The position numbers were made by a program, and so were the translations under genes. Shown here piece by piece: positions 1 to 7,172 of a DNA stretch of 11,424 bases. The stretch spans positions 1 through 11,424 of the forward strand of contig CAMHBN010000040.1 in the NCBI GenBank assembly GCA_946183385.1. Direction: 5' to 3'. The stretch is from an uncultured Ruminococcus sp. (lineage in GTDB: Bacteria > Bacillota > Clostridia > Oscillospirales > Ruminococcaceae). Under the pieces are notes generated by a model, which saw only the letters and a program-made list of their open reading frames with translations, was not told the DNA's origin and made no database searches. Position 1 is the first letter of the stretch. Every line of letters begins with the position of its first letter.

Positions 1-3000
1 CCACTGCTCATTACTGATAACAGGAGAAGTGTTGTCAGTATTCAGCTTTTTAAGAAAATAGCGTATCTCGGCTATATCATACATATCAAAACCGTCAATG
101 GATTGTATGAGCTTTGCAGGGATACTCTTCTGCTTTAATACTCCAAGAACGAGCAGCGCTTCACGATTGGTATCAGTCAATATACAGGTAGTTCCTTTAG
201 CATTAACAGTGATAACATCATCCACCAACGCTGTTTCCATGTTAGCACCGCTGTGCTTTATCAGCTTGACCCGTCCTTCGCTTTCTTTGACTGCGGCGAT
301 ATCCTCAGTTTTCATTCTCTCGGAAATGGTCTTTACAAACTGATTTGCAAATGATACGATGCTCTGACAGCTTCTGTAATTGTCGATAAGAGAATACTGT
401 TTTGCGTTATGCTCTGTGATGAATGATCTCAGGTATTTTGAATCAGAACCACGGAACTGATATATATTCTGGTCATCATCGCCGACAGCGATAACACGCA
501 TATCTTCGTTGCGTGACATCAGTACATATACAAGCTGATATTCGTAGAAATCCATATCCTGAGCTTCGTCAATAACAAGCACCGACTTTGTTGTTCTGCT
601 TGCATCAATATCATCTCCGCAGAGAAGCTGAACTGCATCTTTTACAACATTTTCCGATTCATCTATATTACCGATCTTTCCGAGCAGATCAAAGCAATAG
701 GAATGGAATGTTTTTATTTCTATGAAGTTTGCAGCATTTCCGATAAGCTCACGAAGTCTCTGCTTGAACTCAATTGCAGCAGCTCTTGAAAATGTCAGCA
801 TAAGAAGCTGTTCATGCTTCACGTCTTCAAGCAGAAGCAGTGATGCCAGCTTATGTACGAGCACTCTTGTCTTTCCGCTTCCGGGGCCTGCGGATACAAC
901 GATGTATTTTGAACTGTCATCATTTATGATCTCAAGCTGTCTTTCCGAAAGTGTATTAAAGAGCTGTCTGTATTTCTCTGGCGTGATATTGCGTTCGATC
1001 TCGGCAGCACGTTCTCCTGAGAAATACTGCGACAGAAATTTTTTATAGTCCATCTGGAAATAGTCATTTACGAATTGCAGCGCTTCATTATAATCACGCA
1101 CCATCATATTTGCATATTCACCGACTATATGTATCTGCTGTATCTTCTGCTGATAGAATTCGTTCAGCTGTTTGTAGTCCTCCTGCTTATACTTTATCCT
1201 GTTGTCAAGTTCCAGCCTTTGTATCCGCATTCCGCTGTACAGTACAAGGAATCCGCCTTCGAGCTTCAATGCACCTATCTTTGAAAGGAAAAGTAAAGCT
1301 TCTTCAATATCTTTTCCGCTTATATCAATAAGTGATTGTTCACGATATGCGTTAAGAAGTTCAAGAACTGAAAAGCCCACAAGAACTTCTTCCTTGTCAT
1401 TTATATCTTCACTGCTGATCTGAAAAAGATAGTTTATGATAAATTCTGCAATGCTGTAACTGTTCTGACGTCTTGCCTTTATACGCTCCATACTCAGCTT
1501 TGGAACGATGACAACCCTATTGGTAGCCTGATCCTGTTCCTTTTGGATATAGCTGCGTATAGTCCAGTAATAGAAAAGAGTTTTTATAGAATTGACAGAG
1601 CTTGTTTTAACTCCGCTGTCGAGTGCAGCTTCATTCAGCTCCTTGTAATTCGTACAGAACTTGTCTGCGTCAATATAATCAAGCAAGAATGTTTCAAGTG
1701 CCTGAAAACGATGCAGAACCAGCATAGACTTGTTTACTGTATCAGTCTTTTGGATATATGCTTTCTGATCTTTTGAATCCGCAAGAATACCTACTTCTCT
1801 CATTTGCTGTACAGAATTAATAACATCTGTTTTATCAATACCAAGCCTGTCTGCAATGTAGTCAACTTTTGATTCCGCTTCAGCATTACCTGCTTTTGAA
1901 ATACTCTTGCTTGAAATAAGAGATTTTATAATACGCTTTGCGATAACCCTTTGCTCGTCGTTCTCAAATCTGGAAGAACTATCTATACGTTCAGCTGCTT
2001 CTATCATGGATCTTACAAGTATTCCGTCGGCGTATACACGGGGAGCATTCTTGCCACGTTTTATATAGCCTGCATTTTCAAGGGCTTGTATCGCTGTTTT
2101 TACTCTTGTTTCGATATCAGCAACGCTGTCATCCCAACCAGCCTGTCTTGCGACTTCAAGAGGCGAACAGCATACCTCGGGACGGATACGGGTAAGGTCT
2201 TTTATTGCTTTCCATACCTGCTGTATCTCACTGATACTCAGCTTAGTCTGATTGAGCAGAATGAAATGCTTGTCCAGATCGCCATCGTTGAACAATACAT
2301 AGCATTCTGCCTGCAAGGACTGATCACGACCTGCACGTCCGGCTTCCTGTACATAGTTTTCAAGGGAATCGGATATATCATAGTGTATAACAAGCTTGAC
2401 GTTGGATTTATCAACGCCCATGCCAAAAGCCGAGGTTGCAACAATTATCTGCACCTCATCATTAATGAATGCTTCCTGATTTTCCTGTTTTTCACTGCTG
2501 TCCATTTTTCCGTTGAAGGGTCTGGCCTTGAAGCCGTCATTTGTAAGCTTTTCGGCAAGCATTATGGTACGCTTGGTTCTCGAAACATAAACTATGGTCG
2601 GACAGTTCTTCTGCTCGATAAGTGTACGCAGCATTTCATATTTTTCTTCGTCTGTTTCCCTGAACAGCACTTCATACCTAAGATTAGTACGGGACGCATT
2701 TGTAGCGAAAAGTTCCAGATCTATGTCCAGCTTGTTCTTGAAGTATTCTTTTATATCGCTGATAACTTTCTGTTTTGCAGTAGCCGTAAAACAGGATACG
2801 GGTATCTTGCAGCCGTTACCTTTTTTCTCCTGCAATTCACGGATAAAGTCGCCTATGTAGAGGTAATCCACACGGAAATCCTGTCCCCATGCGGAGAAAC
2901 AGTGAGCTTCGTCGATAACAAAACGGTCGATACGGCGTGACAAAAACAGCCTCTCTATCGTTACGGAACGAAGAGACTCGGGGGATATATAGAGTATAGA

Positions 3001-4050
3001 AGCAATCCCCGATTCCACACGGTCGATAGCCTCAGCTCTTTCGATAGGGCTGAGGAGACCGTTGATAGTAACAGCTTCGGCAATGCCTCGCTTTTCGAGA
3101 TTGTCTACCTGATCCTTCATCAGCGACTGCAAGGGCGATATAACAACAGTAAGTGCACGTTCCGTTTCTCCTGCCATAAGTGCGGGTATCTGGAAGGTCA
3201 GGGACTTACCGCCGCCTGTCGGGAATATTGCAAGCAGAGATTTGTGCTCCACTGCCGCATTGACTGCGTTTTCCTGCAACGGTTCATCATTATATTTACG
3301 GAACCCGGGATATCCGAAATACTTGCTGAGGTATATGGTTGGATTCAGTCTCTCCTTACAGTATGAACATTCGTGACATGATGTACTTCTGAGAGCGCGC
3401 ATTATCCTGTCAACATTCGGATAATTCACCTGTACCCACCTTGGTATCAGAGAATATTCCTCGGTAGCAGATATAAGCGCAAGGCAGTAAGCAAGCTCAA
3501 CCGGAGAGCCTGTTATTATATTTGACAGAGGTGCATTTTCACAGATCTCGTCAGCAAATCTGACAAGGATTGCGGTTTCAAGATTATCTTCCGCTGAGAA
3601 ATCAAGATAGTCAAAGAAAGCGGAAAAATAGGGACTGCTTCTCAGCAACATACAGTAAATGAGTTTTAATTCATCATCAAGTGACCTAAAGGCGTTTACC
3701 TCATCATAAAACAGTTCCTTTGCCTTTACTGCATCGTTGAGAGGATTGTTCAGCTCATCGGTAAGCAACTTGTCGTCCTTAAGCAAGGCATGATACGGCT
3801 TATTCGGGAACATCAGCGGAGACAGGTATAATGTGTCAATGAGTTTTGCGCTTTCGGGAACGTCAATATACTTTGTATCGTGTTCAATGATATTATGCCC
3901 GCACAGGTATTCCGAATCCGAAATAAATGAATGAAATTCATGAGCAGAACCAGTATGAAGTTTATCATCATTTTCATTAACTGCACCAAAATCATATGCT
4001 TTGTTATCTGCTTCGCTTACTTCTGTATCTATAAAACTGATATGCTTCAT
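1..4050 (-). CDS. Exonuclease-RecQ-UvrD/Rep fusion helicase (C-terminus beyond window)
   Basis: I read 1350 uninterrupted codons from the ATG at 4050-4048 to the window edge, with no stop, so the C-terminus is missing. Residues 1-120 look like a DnaQ/RNase T-type DEDDh exonuclease: IDTE (D8, E10), GHNIIEHD (D58), then H87 and D106 as likely Exo III residues. A small Cys group (C225, C228, C231) precedes the RecQ core, which has TGGGKS (278-283), DEAH (380-383), FTATA (421-425) and QEAGRAGRD (568-576). The usual four-Cys RecQ zinc site is not visible. A helical/winged linker follows. A UvrD/Rep core then starts near 1035: AGPGSGKT (1054-1061), TFHSYC, DEAQD (1161-1165), GDDDQNIYQFRG, and NYRS. 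UvrD motifs V-VI would lie outside the window. Predicted role: ATP-driven 3'-5' DNA unwinding and end trimming in repair, recombination or defence. SD GGGAG lies 7 nt before the ATG. The gene is AT-richer than its neighbours. Confidence 0.93.
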   Translation of the reverse strand, partial: MKHISFIDTEVSEADNKAYDFGAVNENDDKLHTGSAHEFHSFISDSEYLCGHNIIEHDTKYIDVPESAKLIDTLYLSPLMFPNKPYHALLKDDKLLTDELNNPLNDAVKAKELFYDEVNAFRSLDDELKLIYCMLLRSSPYFSAFFDYLDFSAEDNLETAILVRFADEICENAPLSNIITGSPVELAYCLALISATEEYSLIPRWVQVNYPNVDRIMRALRSTSCHECSYCKERLNPTIYLSKYFGYPGFRKYNDEPLQENAVNAAVEHKSLLAIFPTGGGKSLTFQIPALMAGETERALTVVISPLQSLMKDQVDNLEKRGIAEAVTINGLLSPIERAEAIDRVESGIASILYISPESLRSVTIERLFLSRRIDRFVIDEAHCFSAWGQDFRVDYLYIGDFIRELQEKKGNGCKIPVSCFTATAKQKVISDIKEYFKNKLDIDLELFATNASRTNLRYEVLFRETDEEKYEMLRTLIEQKNCPTIVYVSRTKRTIMLAEKLTNDGFKARPFNGKMDSSEKQENQEAFINDEVQIIVATSAFGMGVDKSNVKLVIHYDISDSLENYVQEAGRAGRDQSLQAECYVLFNDGDLDKHFILLNQTKLSISEIQQVWKAIKDLTRIRPEVCCSPLEVARQAGWDDSVADIETRVKTAIQALENAGYIKRGKNAPRVYADGILVRSMIEAAERIDSSSRFENDEQRVIAKRIIKSLISSKSISKAGNAEAESKVDYIADRLGIDKTDVINSVQQMREVGILADSKDQKAYIQKTDTVNKSMLVLHRFQALETFLLDYIDADKFCTNYKELNEAALDSGVKTSSVNSIKTLFYYWTIRSYIQKEQDQATNRVVIVPKLSMERIKARRQNSYSIAEFIINYLFQISSEDINDKEEVLVGFSVLELLNAYREQSLIDISGKDIEEALLFLSKIGALKLEGGFLVLYSGMRIQRLELDNRIKYKQEDYKQLNEFYQQKIQQIHIVGEYANMMVRDYNEALQFVNDYFQMDYKKFLSQYFSGERAAEIERNITPEKYRQLFNTLSERQLEIINDDSSKYIVVSAGPGSGKTRVLVHKLASLLLLEDVKHEQLLMLTFSRAAAIEFKQRLRELIGNAANFIEIKTFHSYCFDLLGKIGNIDESENVVKDAVQLLCGDDIDASRTTKSVLVIDEAQDMDFYEYQLVYVLMSRNEDMRVIAVGDDDQNIYQFRGSDSKYLRSFITEHNAKQYSLIDNYRSCQSIVSFANQFVKTISERMKTEDIAAVKESEGRVKLIKHSGANMETALVDDVITVNAKGTTCILTDTNREALLVLGVLKQKSIPAKLIQSIDGFDMYDIAEIRYFLKKLNTDNTSPVISNEQW

Positions 4051-4106
4051 GAACTCACTCCCAACTAATACTGTAGATTTGATAAAATGTTACACAATCT
4101 ATTAAA

Positions 4107-4135
4107 ATTATATCACAAAATTGTTAGAAAAGCAA
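4107..4135 (-). promoter_or_regulatory. Sigma-A promoter of the helicase fusion gene
   Basis: On the minus strand a TTGCTT -35 box (4135-4130) and a perfect TATAAT -10 box (4112-4107) are separated by exactly 17 bp. The expected transcript start is near 4100, giving a leader of about 50 nt before the ATG at 4050. The gene therefore appears to be a single transcription unit, separated from the genes to its right by terminators. Confidence 0.75.
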
Positions 4136-4212
4136 TAGAAAATATACTTTTTCAGCAGTTCATAGCTTCATTTTCTGAACAAAAAGTGTTTTCCGCCTTA
4201 GTTCAATAAATT

Positions 4213-4241
4213 AAAGCTCCCAGAATCACTCTGAGAGCTTT
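4213..4241 (-). terminator. Probable intrinsic terminator (possibly bidirectional)
   Basis: An AAAGCTC/GAGCTTT stem plus CAGA/TCTG, with one internal mismatch and a 5-nt loop (ATCAC), forms a hairpin. On the minus strand it is followed by a broken T-rich tract (AATTTATTG). It lies about 45 bp past the end of the small frame at 4288-4569 and would close that unit. The interval from here to the promoter at 4135 (4136-4212) holds nothing else I recognise. Confidence 0.5.
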
Positions 4242-4287
4242 GCTTTATATCTATTGACCATTGACTGAGAGCAGATCACCTGCAATT

Positions 4288-4569
4288 TCAGAACAGTTGC
4301 TCCGCATCAACATCCGCTTGGACAGCAAACTTGTTTTGGAAGTGCAGCTCCTCGACGATGATAACTGCTGTCTTATCGGGAGCATTTCTGAGCGAGCCTA
4401 CAAATCTTATCTGCCCGCCTTTGGAGTAGAGAAAACTCACTGACTTTGCGTTATCATTGAAAGCAAGACAATTGAATGTATCGGTCTCCACTGTTTCGGT
4501 GTCGTTGCGTTTCGGCTGATCAACGGCAATGCTGAATTTACAGTAGCTGTAATTATCCTGGGTTAACAC
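4288..4569 (-). CDS. Hypothetical 93-codon frame, possible gene remnant
   Basis: A 93-codon frame opens with GTG (4569-4567) and ends with TGA. I do not recognise the protein. It has a mixed, soluble-looking composition with alternating hydrophobic stretches such as KSVSFLYSKGGQIRFVGSL and TAVIIVEELHF, suggesting beta structure. There is no signal peptide and no membrane segment. The upstream side is odd. An in-frame TGA lies inside the hairpin at 4580-4608, only a few codons before the GTG. The only SD-like string, GAGGA, is part of that hairpin and sits about 12 nt from the GTG. A terminator-like hairpin follows at 4213-4241. The arrangement fits either a small gene or the surviving C-terminal end of a longer gene whose front was lost. 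I lean towards a remnant. Confidence 0.35.
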   Translation of the reverse strand: MLTQDNYSYCKFSIAVDQPKRNDTETVETDTFNCLAFNDNAKSVSFLYSKGGQIRFVGSLRNAPDKTAVIIVEELHFQNKFAVQADVDAEQLF

Positions 4570-4579
4570 AATAAAAACG

Positions 4580-4613
4580 AGTCCTCACAGTATCAAGCTG
4601 TGAGGACTTTTTT
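4580..4613 (+). terminator. Strong hairpin with T6 tract on plus strand, likely bidirectional
   Basis: A perfect 11-bp stem (AGTCCTCACAG/CTGTGAGGACT) with a 7-nt loop is followed on the plus strand by six T. On the minus strand the same stem is followed by CGTTTTTATT, so it can also stop leftward transcription. No credible plus-strand gene ends here. Its likely job is as a second block behind the terminator at 4660-4688. Confidence 0.65.
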
Positions 4614-4659
4614 GTTGCAGCAAGATTACTCGGCTCTGGCAGCAGCATACAACAAGAAA

Positions 4660-4688
4660 AATCCCTTGCAGACGCTCTGCAAGGGATT
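4660..4688 (-). terminator. Terminator of the HTH-cupin-ligase gene
   Basis: A perfect 12-bp stem (AATCCCTTGCAG/CTGCAAGGGATT) with a 5-nt loop begins 4 nt after the TAA stop at 4695-4693. On the minus strand it is followed by TTTTCTTGTT. This is a standard intrinsic terminator for the leftward gene. Confidence 0.85.
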
Positions 4689-4692
4689 CACA

Positions 4693-6093
4693 TTATTTGG
4701 AATACTTCGCCTTATCCATTTCGCGGATAGCCGCGCGGCGGATCTTACCGCTTCCGACGGTCTTGGGGAGCTCGGGCACGAACTCGACAACGCGGGGATA
4801 CTTATAGGGAGCGGTGCGGTTCTTGACGTACTCCTTGATCTCCTTTACAAGCTCCTCCGAGCCCACGGTGTCCTTAGTCAGGACGATAGTCGCCTTGACC
4901 ACCTGACCGCGTATCTCGTCGGGGACGCCTGTTACCGCGCACTCGAGCACGTAGGGGAGCTCCATGAGCACGCTCTCAATCTCGAACGGTCCAATACGGT
5001 AGCCCGAGGACTTGATGACGTCATCGACACGTCCGACGTACCAGAAGTAGCCGTCCTCGTCCACCCACGCGGTATCGCCCGTGTGGTAGTAGCCGTCGCG
5101 CCATGTCTCGGCGGTATTTTCCTCGTCGCCGTAGTAGCAGAGCGCAAGTCCGGGCACGCCCTCATCTTTAAGCTTTATGCAGATCTCGCCTGTCTCGCCG
5201 ACACCTGCGGGAGTACCGTCAGGCAGGAGCACCTGCACGTCGTACTGCGGATTGGGCTTGCCCATACTGCCGGGCTTGGGCTCCATACCGACAACGTTTG
5301 CGATAGAGAGGGTCGTCTCGGTCTGACCGAAGCCCTCCATGAGCTTGATACCCGTTGCTTTCAGGAACTGGTAGAACACCTCGGGGTTGAGAGCCTCGCC
5401 CGCGATGCAGGCATATTTCAGCGAGGAGAGGTCATATTTCGTGAGGTCCTCCTTGATGAAGAAGCGGTACATAGTCGGCGGAGCGCAGAACGATGTGACG
5501 TTGTACTTCTTGAACATGGGGAGGATATCGTCGGCGTGGAAGCGGTCGAAGTCGTAAACGAACACCGCCGCCTCGCACATCCACTGACCGTAGAGCTTGC
5601 CCCAGAGTGCCTTTCCCCAGCCGGTATCGGAGATGGTGAAGTGCAGACCGTTCGGGTCAGCGTTCTGCCAGTAGCGGGCTGTCACGTAGTGACCGAGCGG
5701 GTACTGATAGCTGTGGAGCACGAGCTTGGGGTTACCCGACGTGCCGGAGCTGAAGAAGATGAGCATCGGGTCGGTGCCGCAGGGAGTCTCAGCCGTGCGC
5801 TCGAAGTGGGTGCTGTACGCGGAGAGCTCGGCGTTGAAGTCATGCCAGCCCTCGCGCTGACCGTTGACGAGGATCTTCGTCTTCATCGACGGAGAAACGG
5901 CGCAAGCCTTATCGACCTCGTCAGCGACCTCGCCGTCAGCCGTGCACACGATAGCGGACACCTCGGCGGAGTTGAAGCGGTATTCGAGGTCGTGCTCCTT
6001 GAGCATATTCGACGCAGGGATAACGAGAGCTCCGATGCGGTGGAGCGCAATTATCGAGAACCAGAACTGGTAGTGGCGCTTGAGGATGAGCAT
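4693..6093 (-). CDS. AMP-forming acyl-CoA ligase portion (downstream of the TAG)
   Basis: This 466-codon frame starts at the first ATG after the TAG (6093-6091), 19 codons downstream, with only a weak AAGG about 10 nt upstream. It holds nearly all the ANL-superfamily signatures: phosphate loop SSGTSGNPK (426-434 in full-frame numbering), GFGQTET (565-571), YYHTGD (646-651), GRVDDVIKSSGYRIGPFEIE (665-684), and the C-terminal PKTVGSGKIRR with catalytic Lys at 761. The reaction would be acid + ATP + CoA to acyl-CoA + AMP + PPi. Similarity by eye is to acetyl/propionyl/medium-chain acyl-CoA synthetases of Clostridia and Bacteroidia. Started here, it lacks about 75 residues of the adenylation domain, so independent activity is doubtful. 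The T-box leader upstream suggests an acid linked to amino-acid synthesis as substrate. Confidence 0.8.
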   Translation of the reverse strand: MLILKRHYQFWFSIIALHRIGALVIPASNMLKEHDLEYRFNSAEVSAIVCTADGEVADEVDKACAVSPSMKTKILVNGQREGWHDFNAELSAYSTHFERTAETPCGTDPMLIFFSSGTSGNPKLVLHSYQYPLGHYVTARYWQNADPNGLHFTISDTGWGKALWGKLYGQWMCEAAVFVYDFDRFHADDILPMFKKYNVTSFCAPPTMYRFFIKEDLTKYDLSSLKYACIAGEALNPEVFYQFLKATGIKLMEGFGQTETTLSIANVVGMEPKPGSMGKPNPQYDVQVLLPDGTPAGVGETGEICIKLKDEGVPGLALCYYGDEENTAETWRDGYYHTGDTAWVDEDGYFWYVGRVDDVIKSSGYRIGPFEIESVLMELPYVLECAVTGVPDEIRGQVVKATIVLTKDTVGSEELVKEIKEYVKNRTAPYKYPRVVEFVPELPKTVGSGKIRRAAIREMDKAKYSK

Positions 6094-6150
6094 AACGCGG
6101 TCGCCTTTTTTGATACCGAGCGACTTGAAGTAATTCGCGGTCTGGCAGGA

Positions 6151-7026
6151 CTAGCGCTTGATGTCCTTGAAGGTGAAGCGGCGCTCATTGTGGTCAACAT
6201 CTACGTATATCATCGCGGTCTTGTCGGGACACTTCTCTGCCATCGCGTCAACGATGTCGTAGGCGAAATTGAACTTGTCCTGATTCTCGAAGCTGACGGC
6301 GCTGAGAACGCCCTCCTCGTTAGTCTCGCACTTCACAAACTTCTCGGCAACAGGGTGGAGCAGACCCGCCTTGTCCACATTCGTGAGGTGGTGCTCTGCG
6401 ACGTGCTCGCGGTACTCAGCCATACCCGTCGTGCCGTGCGGAGCCATAACGAAGGCGTAGATCTCGCAGTCCTCGCCGCCGAGCGCGACCTCGTCGTGCG
6501 GCATAGAGCTGTCGTAGTAGATAGAGTCGCCCTCGTGGAGGATCTCCGTATGCGAGCCGACAGTCATTCTCAGCGTGCCTTTGAGGACGATATCCATTTC
6601 CTGACCCGCGTGGCTCGCCATATGGAGCGGCTCGGAGAGAGCCTCCTCTGAGTACGGGATAACGACATGGAAGGGCTCGACGGTCTTGTTCTTGAACTTG
6701 GACGCGAGGCGGTTGTAGGCGAAGCCCTTTCTGCGCACGATAGGCACACCCTCGCCCTTTCTTGTAACGGTATAGCCGCTGAGCTCGGGGCTTGCACCCT
6801 CCATCAGGTCGGTTATCTCGACATTGAATTTATTCGCGCATTTATAGATGAACGTGAAGCTGAAATCGAGCTCGCCAGCTTCGAGCTTCCTGTAATCGTC
6901 AACGGTATTGTCTGTTATTTCTGCCATTTCCTCCACGGAAATGCCGAGGTCCTCACGCAGGCGAGCGATTCGCTCAGCGACCTCCCTGATCCTTACTTCT
7001 GCATTCTGCAATGTGACTTCGCTCAT
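6151..7026 (-). CDS. HTH-cupin portion (codons 1-291) of the interrupted fusion
   Basis: If the TAG is obeyed, this 291-residue product is made. Residues 12-75 form an XRE/Cro-type helix-turn-helix (RLREDLGISVEEMAEI, then YRKLEAGE). Residues about 115-200 are a cupin barrel: HMASHAGQEMDIVLKG supplies two His and a Glu, and GDSIYYDSSMPHDE supplies a further His, so a metal site or small-ligand site is plausible. This is the usual plan of HTH-cupin regulators of about 180-200 residues. The remaining tail (about 205-291, including KFNFAYDIVDAMAEKCPDK) is the start of the ligase domain and would dangle unfinished. The truncated product could still act as a regulator. The ligand is unknown. Given the fused enzyme, an acyl acid or acyl-CoA is a reasonable guess only. 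Confidence 0.75.
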   Translation of the reverse strand: MSEVTLQNAEVRIREVAERIARLREDLGISVEEMAEITDNTVDDYRKLEAGELDFSFTFIYKCANKFNVEITDLMEGASPELSGYTVTRKGEGVPIVRRKGFAYNRLASKFKNKTVEPFHVVIPYSEEALSEPLHMASHAGQEMDIVLKGTLRMTVGSHTEILHEGDSIYYDSSMPHDEVALGGEDCEIYAFVMAPHGTTGMAEYREHVAEHHLTNVDKAGLLHPVAEKFVKCETNEEGVLSAVSFENQDKFNFAYDIVDAMAEKCPDKTAMIYVDVDHNERRFTFKDIKR

Positions 7027-7034
7027 AACTATCT

Positions 7035-7040
7035 CTCCTT
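7035..7040 (-). promoter_or_regulatory. Ribosome binding site of the HTH-cupin-ligase gene
   Basis: AAGGAG lies 8 nt before the ATG at 7026, fixing this start for the fusion gene. Confidence 0.85.
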
Positions 7041-7052
7041 TTTGATAAAATT

Positions 7053-7128
7053 GGGTATTTCAGGCGGTCGTCAGGTACCGGGCGTTTGCTTAATTGCGAA
7101 CGCCGCAACCGTCCAAAACCGCATACCC
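7053..7128 (-). promoter_or_regulatory. Structured leader segment between T-box terminator and RBS
   Basis: The RNA from 7128 to 7053 closes on itself: GGGUAU pairs with AUACCC and GCGGU with ACCGC (with a 5-nt bulge UGAAA-side). It contains two mutually exclusive inner stems, UUGCG/CGCAA (loop GCGUU) and GGCGUU/AACGCC. It starts about 10 nt after the T-box terminator T tract and ends about 12 nt before the SD. I do not match it to a known riboswitch class. It may be only a stabilising hairpin, or a second control element acting on translation. Confidence 0.4.
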
Positions 7129-7135
7129 GAAAAAT

Positions 7136-7172
7136 AAAAAAGCCCGTCTCAAAGAAAAACTTTGAGACGAGC
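7136..7172 (-). terminator. T-box regulated terminator
   Basis: A 13-bp stem (GCUCGUCUCAAAG with CUUUGAGACGGGC, one G-U wobble) with a UUUUU loop is followed on the minus strand by TTTTTTATTTTT. The 5' arm begins with GCUC, which can alternatively pair with the GAG at the start of the T-box motif. This gives the expected terminator/antiterminator competition. Confidence 0.9.

Larger units (their letters stand above)
4693..7026 (-). pseudogene. XRE-cupin-acyl-CoA ligase fusion gene interrupted by in-frame TAG
   Basis: One continuous frame of 777 codons runs from ATG 7026-7024 to TAA 4695-4693, broken only by a TAG at 6153-6151 (codon 292). No frameshift is seen: both sides share the same phase, and the adenylation domain simply continues across the stop. 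Domain order is XRE helix-turn-helix (about 12-75), cupin (about 115-200), then an AMP-forming acyl-CoA ligase of the acetyl/medium-chain type (about 235-777). As I recall the ligase family, codon 292 is normally Tyr followed by Ser or a polar residue, so a single C-to-G or T-to-G change (TAC/TAT to TAG) explains the stop. The gene has a good SD, its own T-box leader and its own terminator, so it looks recently functional. Alternatives are a sequence error or programmed readthrough. The two halves are listed separately. Confidence 0.8.

Noticed and set aside
1951..2940. 329-codon plus-strand open frame
   Set aside because: It is antisense to the RecQ core, where the minus strand gives continuous helicase motifs. 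The plus-strand composition is Cys/Phe/Tyr-rich, as expected of a shadow.
4261..4443. 60-codon plus-strand open frame near 4261
   Set aside because: It has no SD, no promoter and no recognisable product. It overlaps the minus-strand orphan frame, which reads more like protein.
6091..6153. Programmed frameshift or intentional two-gene operon at the TAG
   Set aside because: There is no phase change across the site, and the second frame's first ATG lies inside the adenylation domain, 19 codons past the stop, with a poor RBS. A point nonsense change in one gene is simpler.
4600..6651. 683-codon plus-strand open frame
   Set aside because: It lies antisense to the ligase gene, which carries all ANL motifs. 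The plus-strand product is a low-information mix rich in Leu, Val, Arg and Glu with no recognisable domain, and it begins inside a terminator hairpin. GC-rich third positions readily give such shadows.
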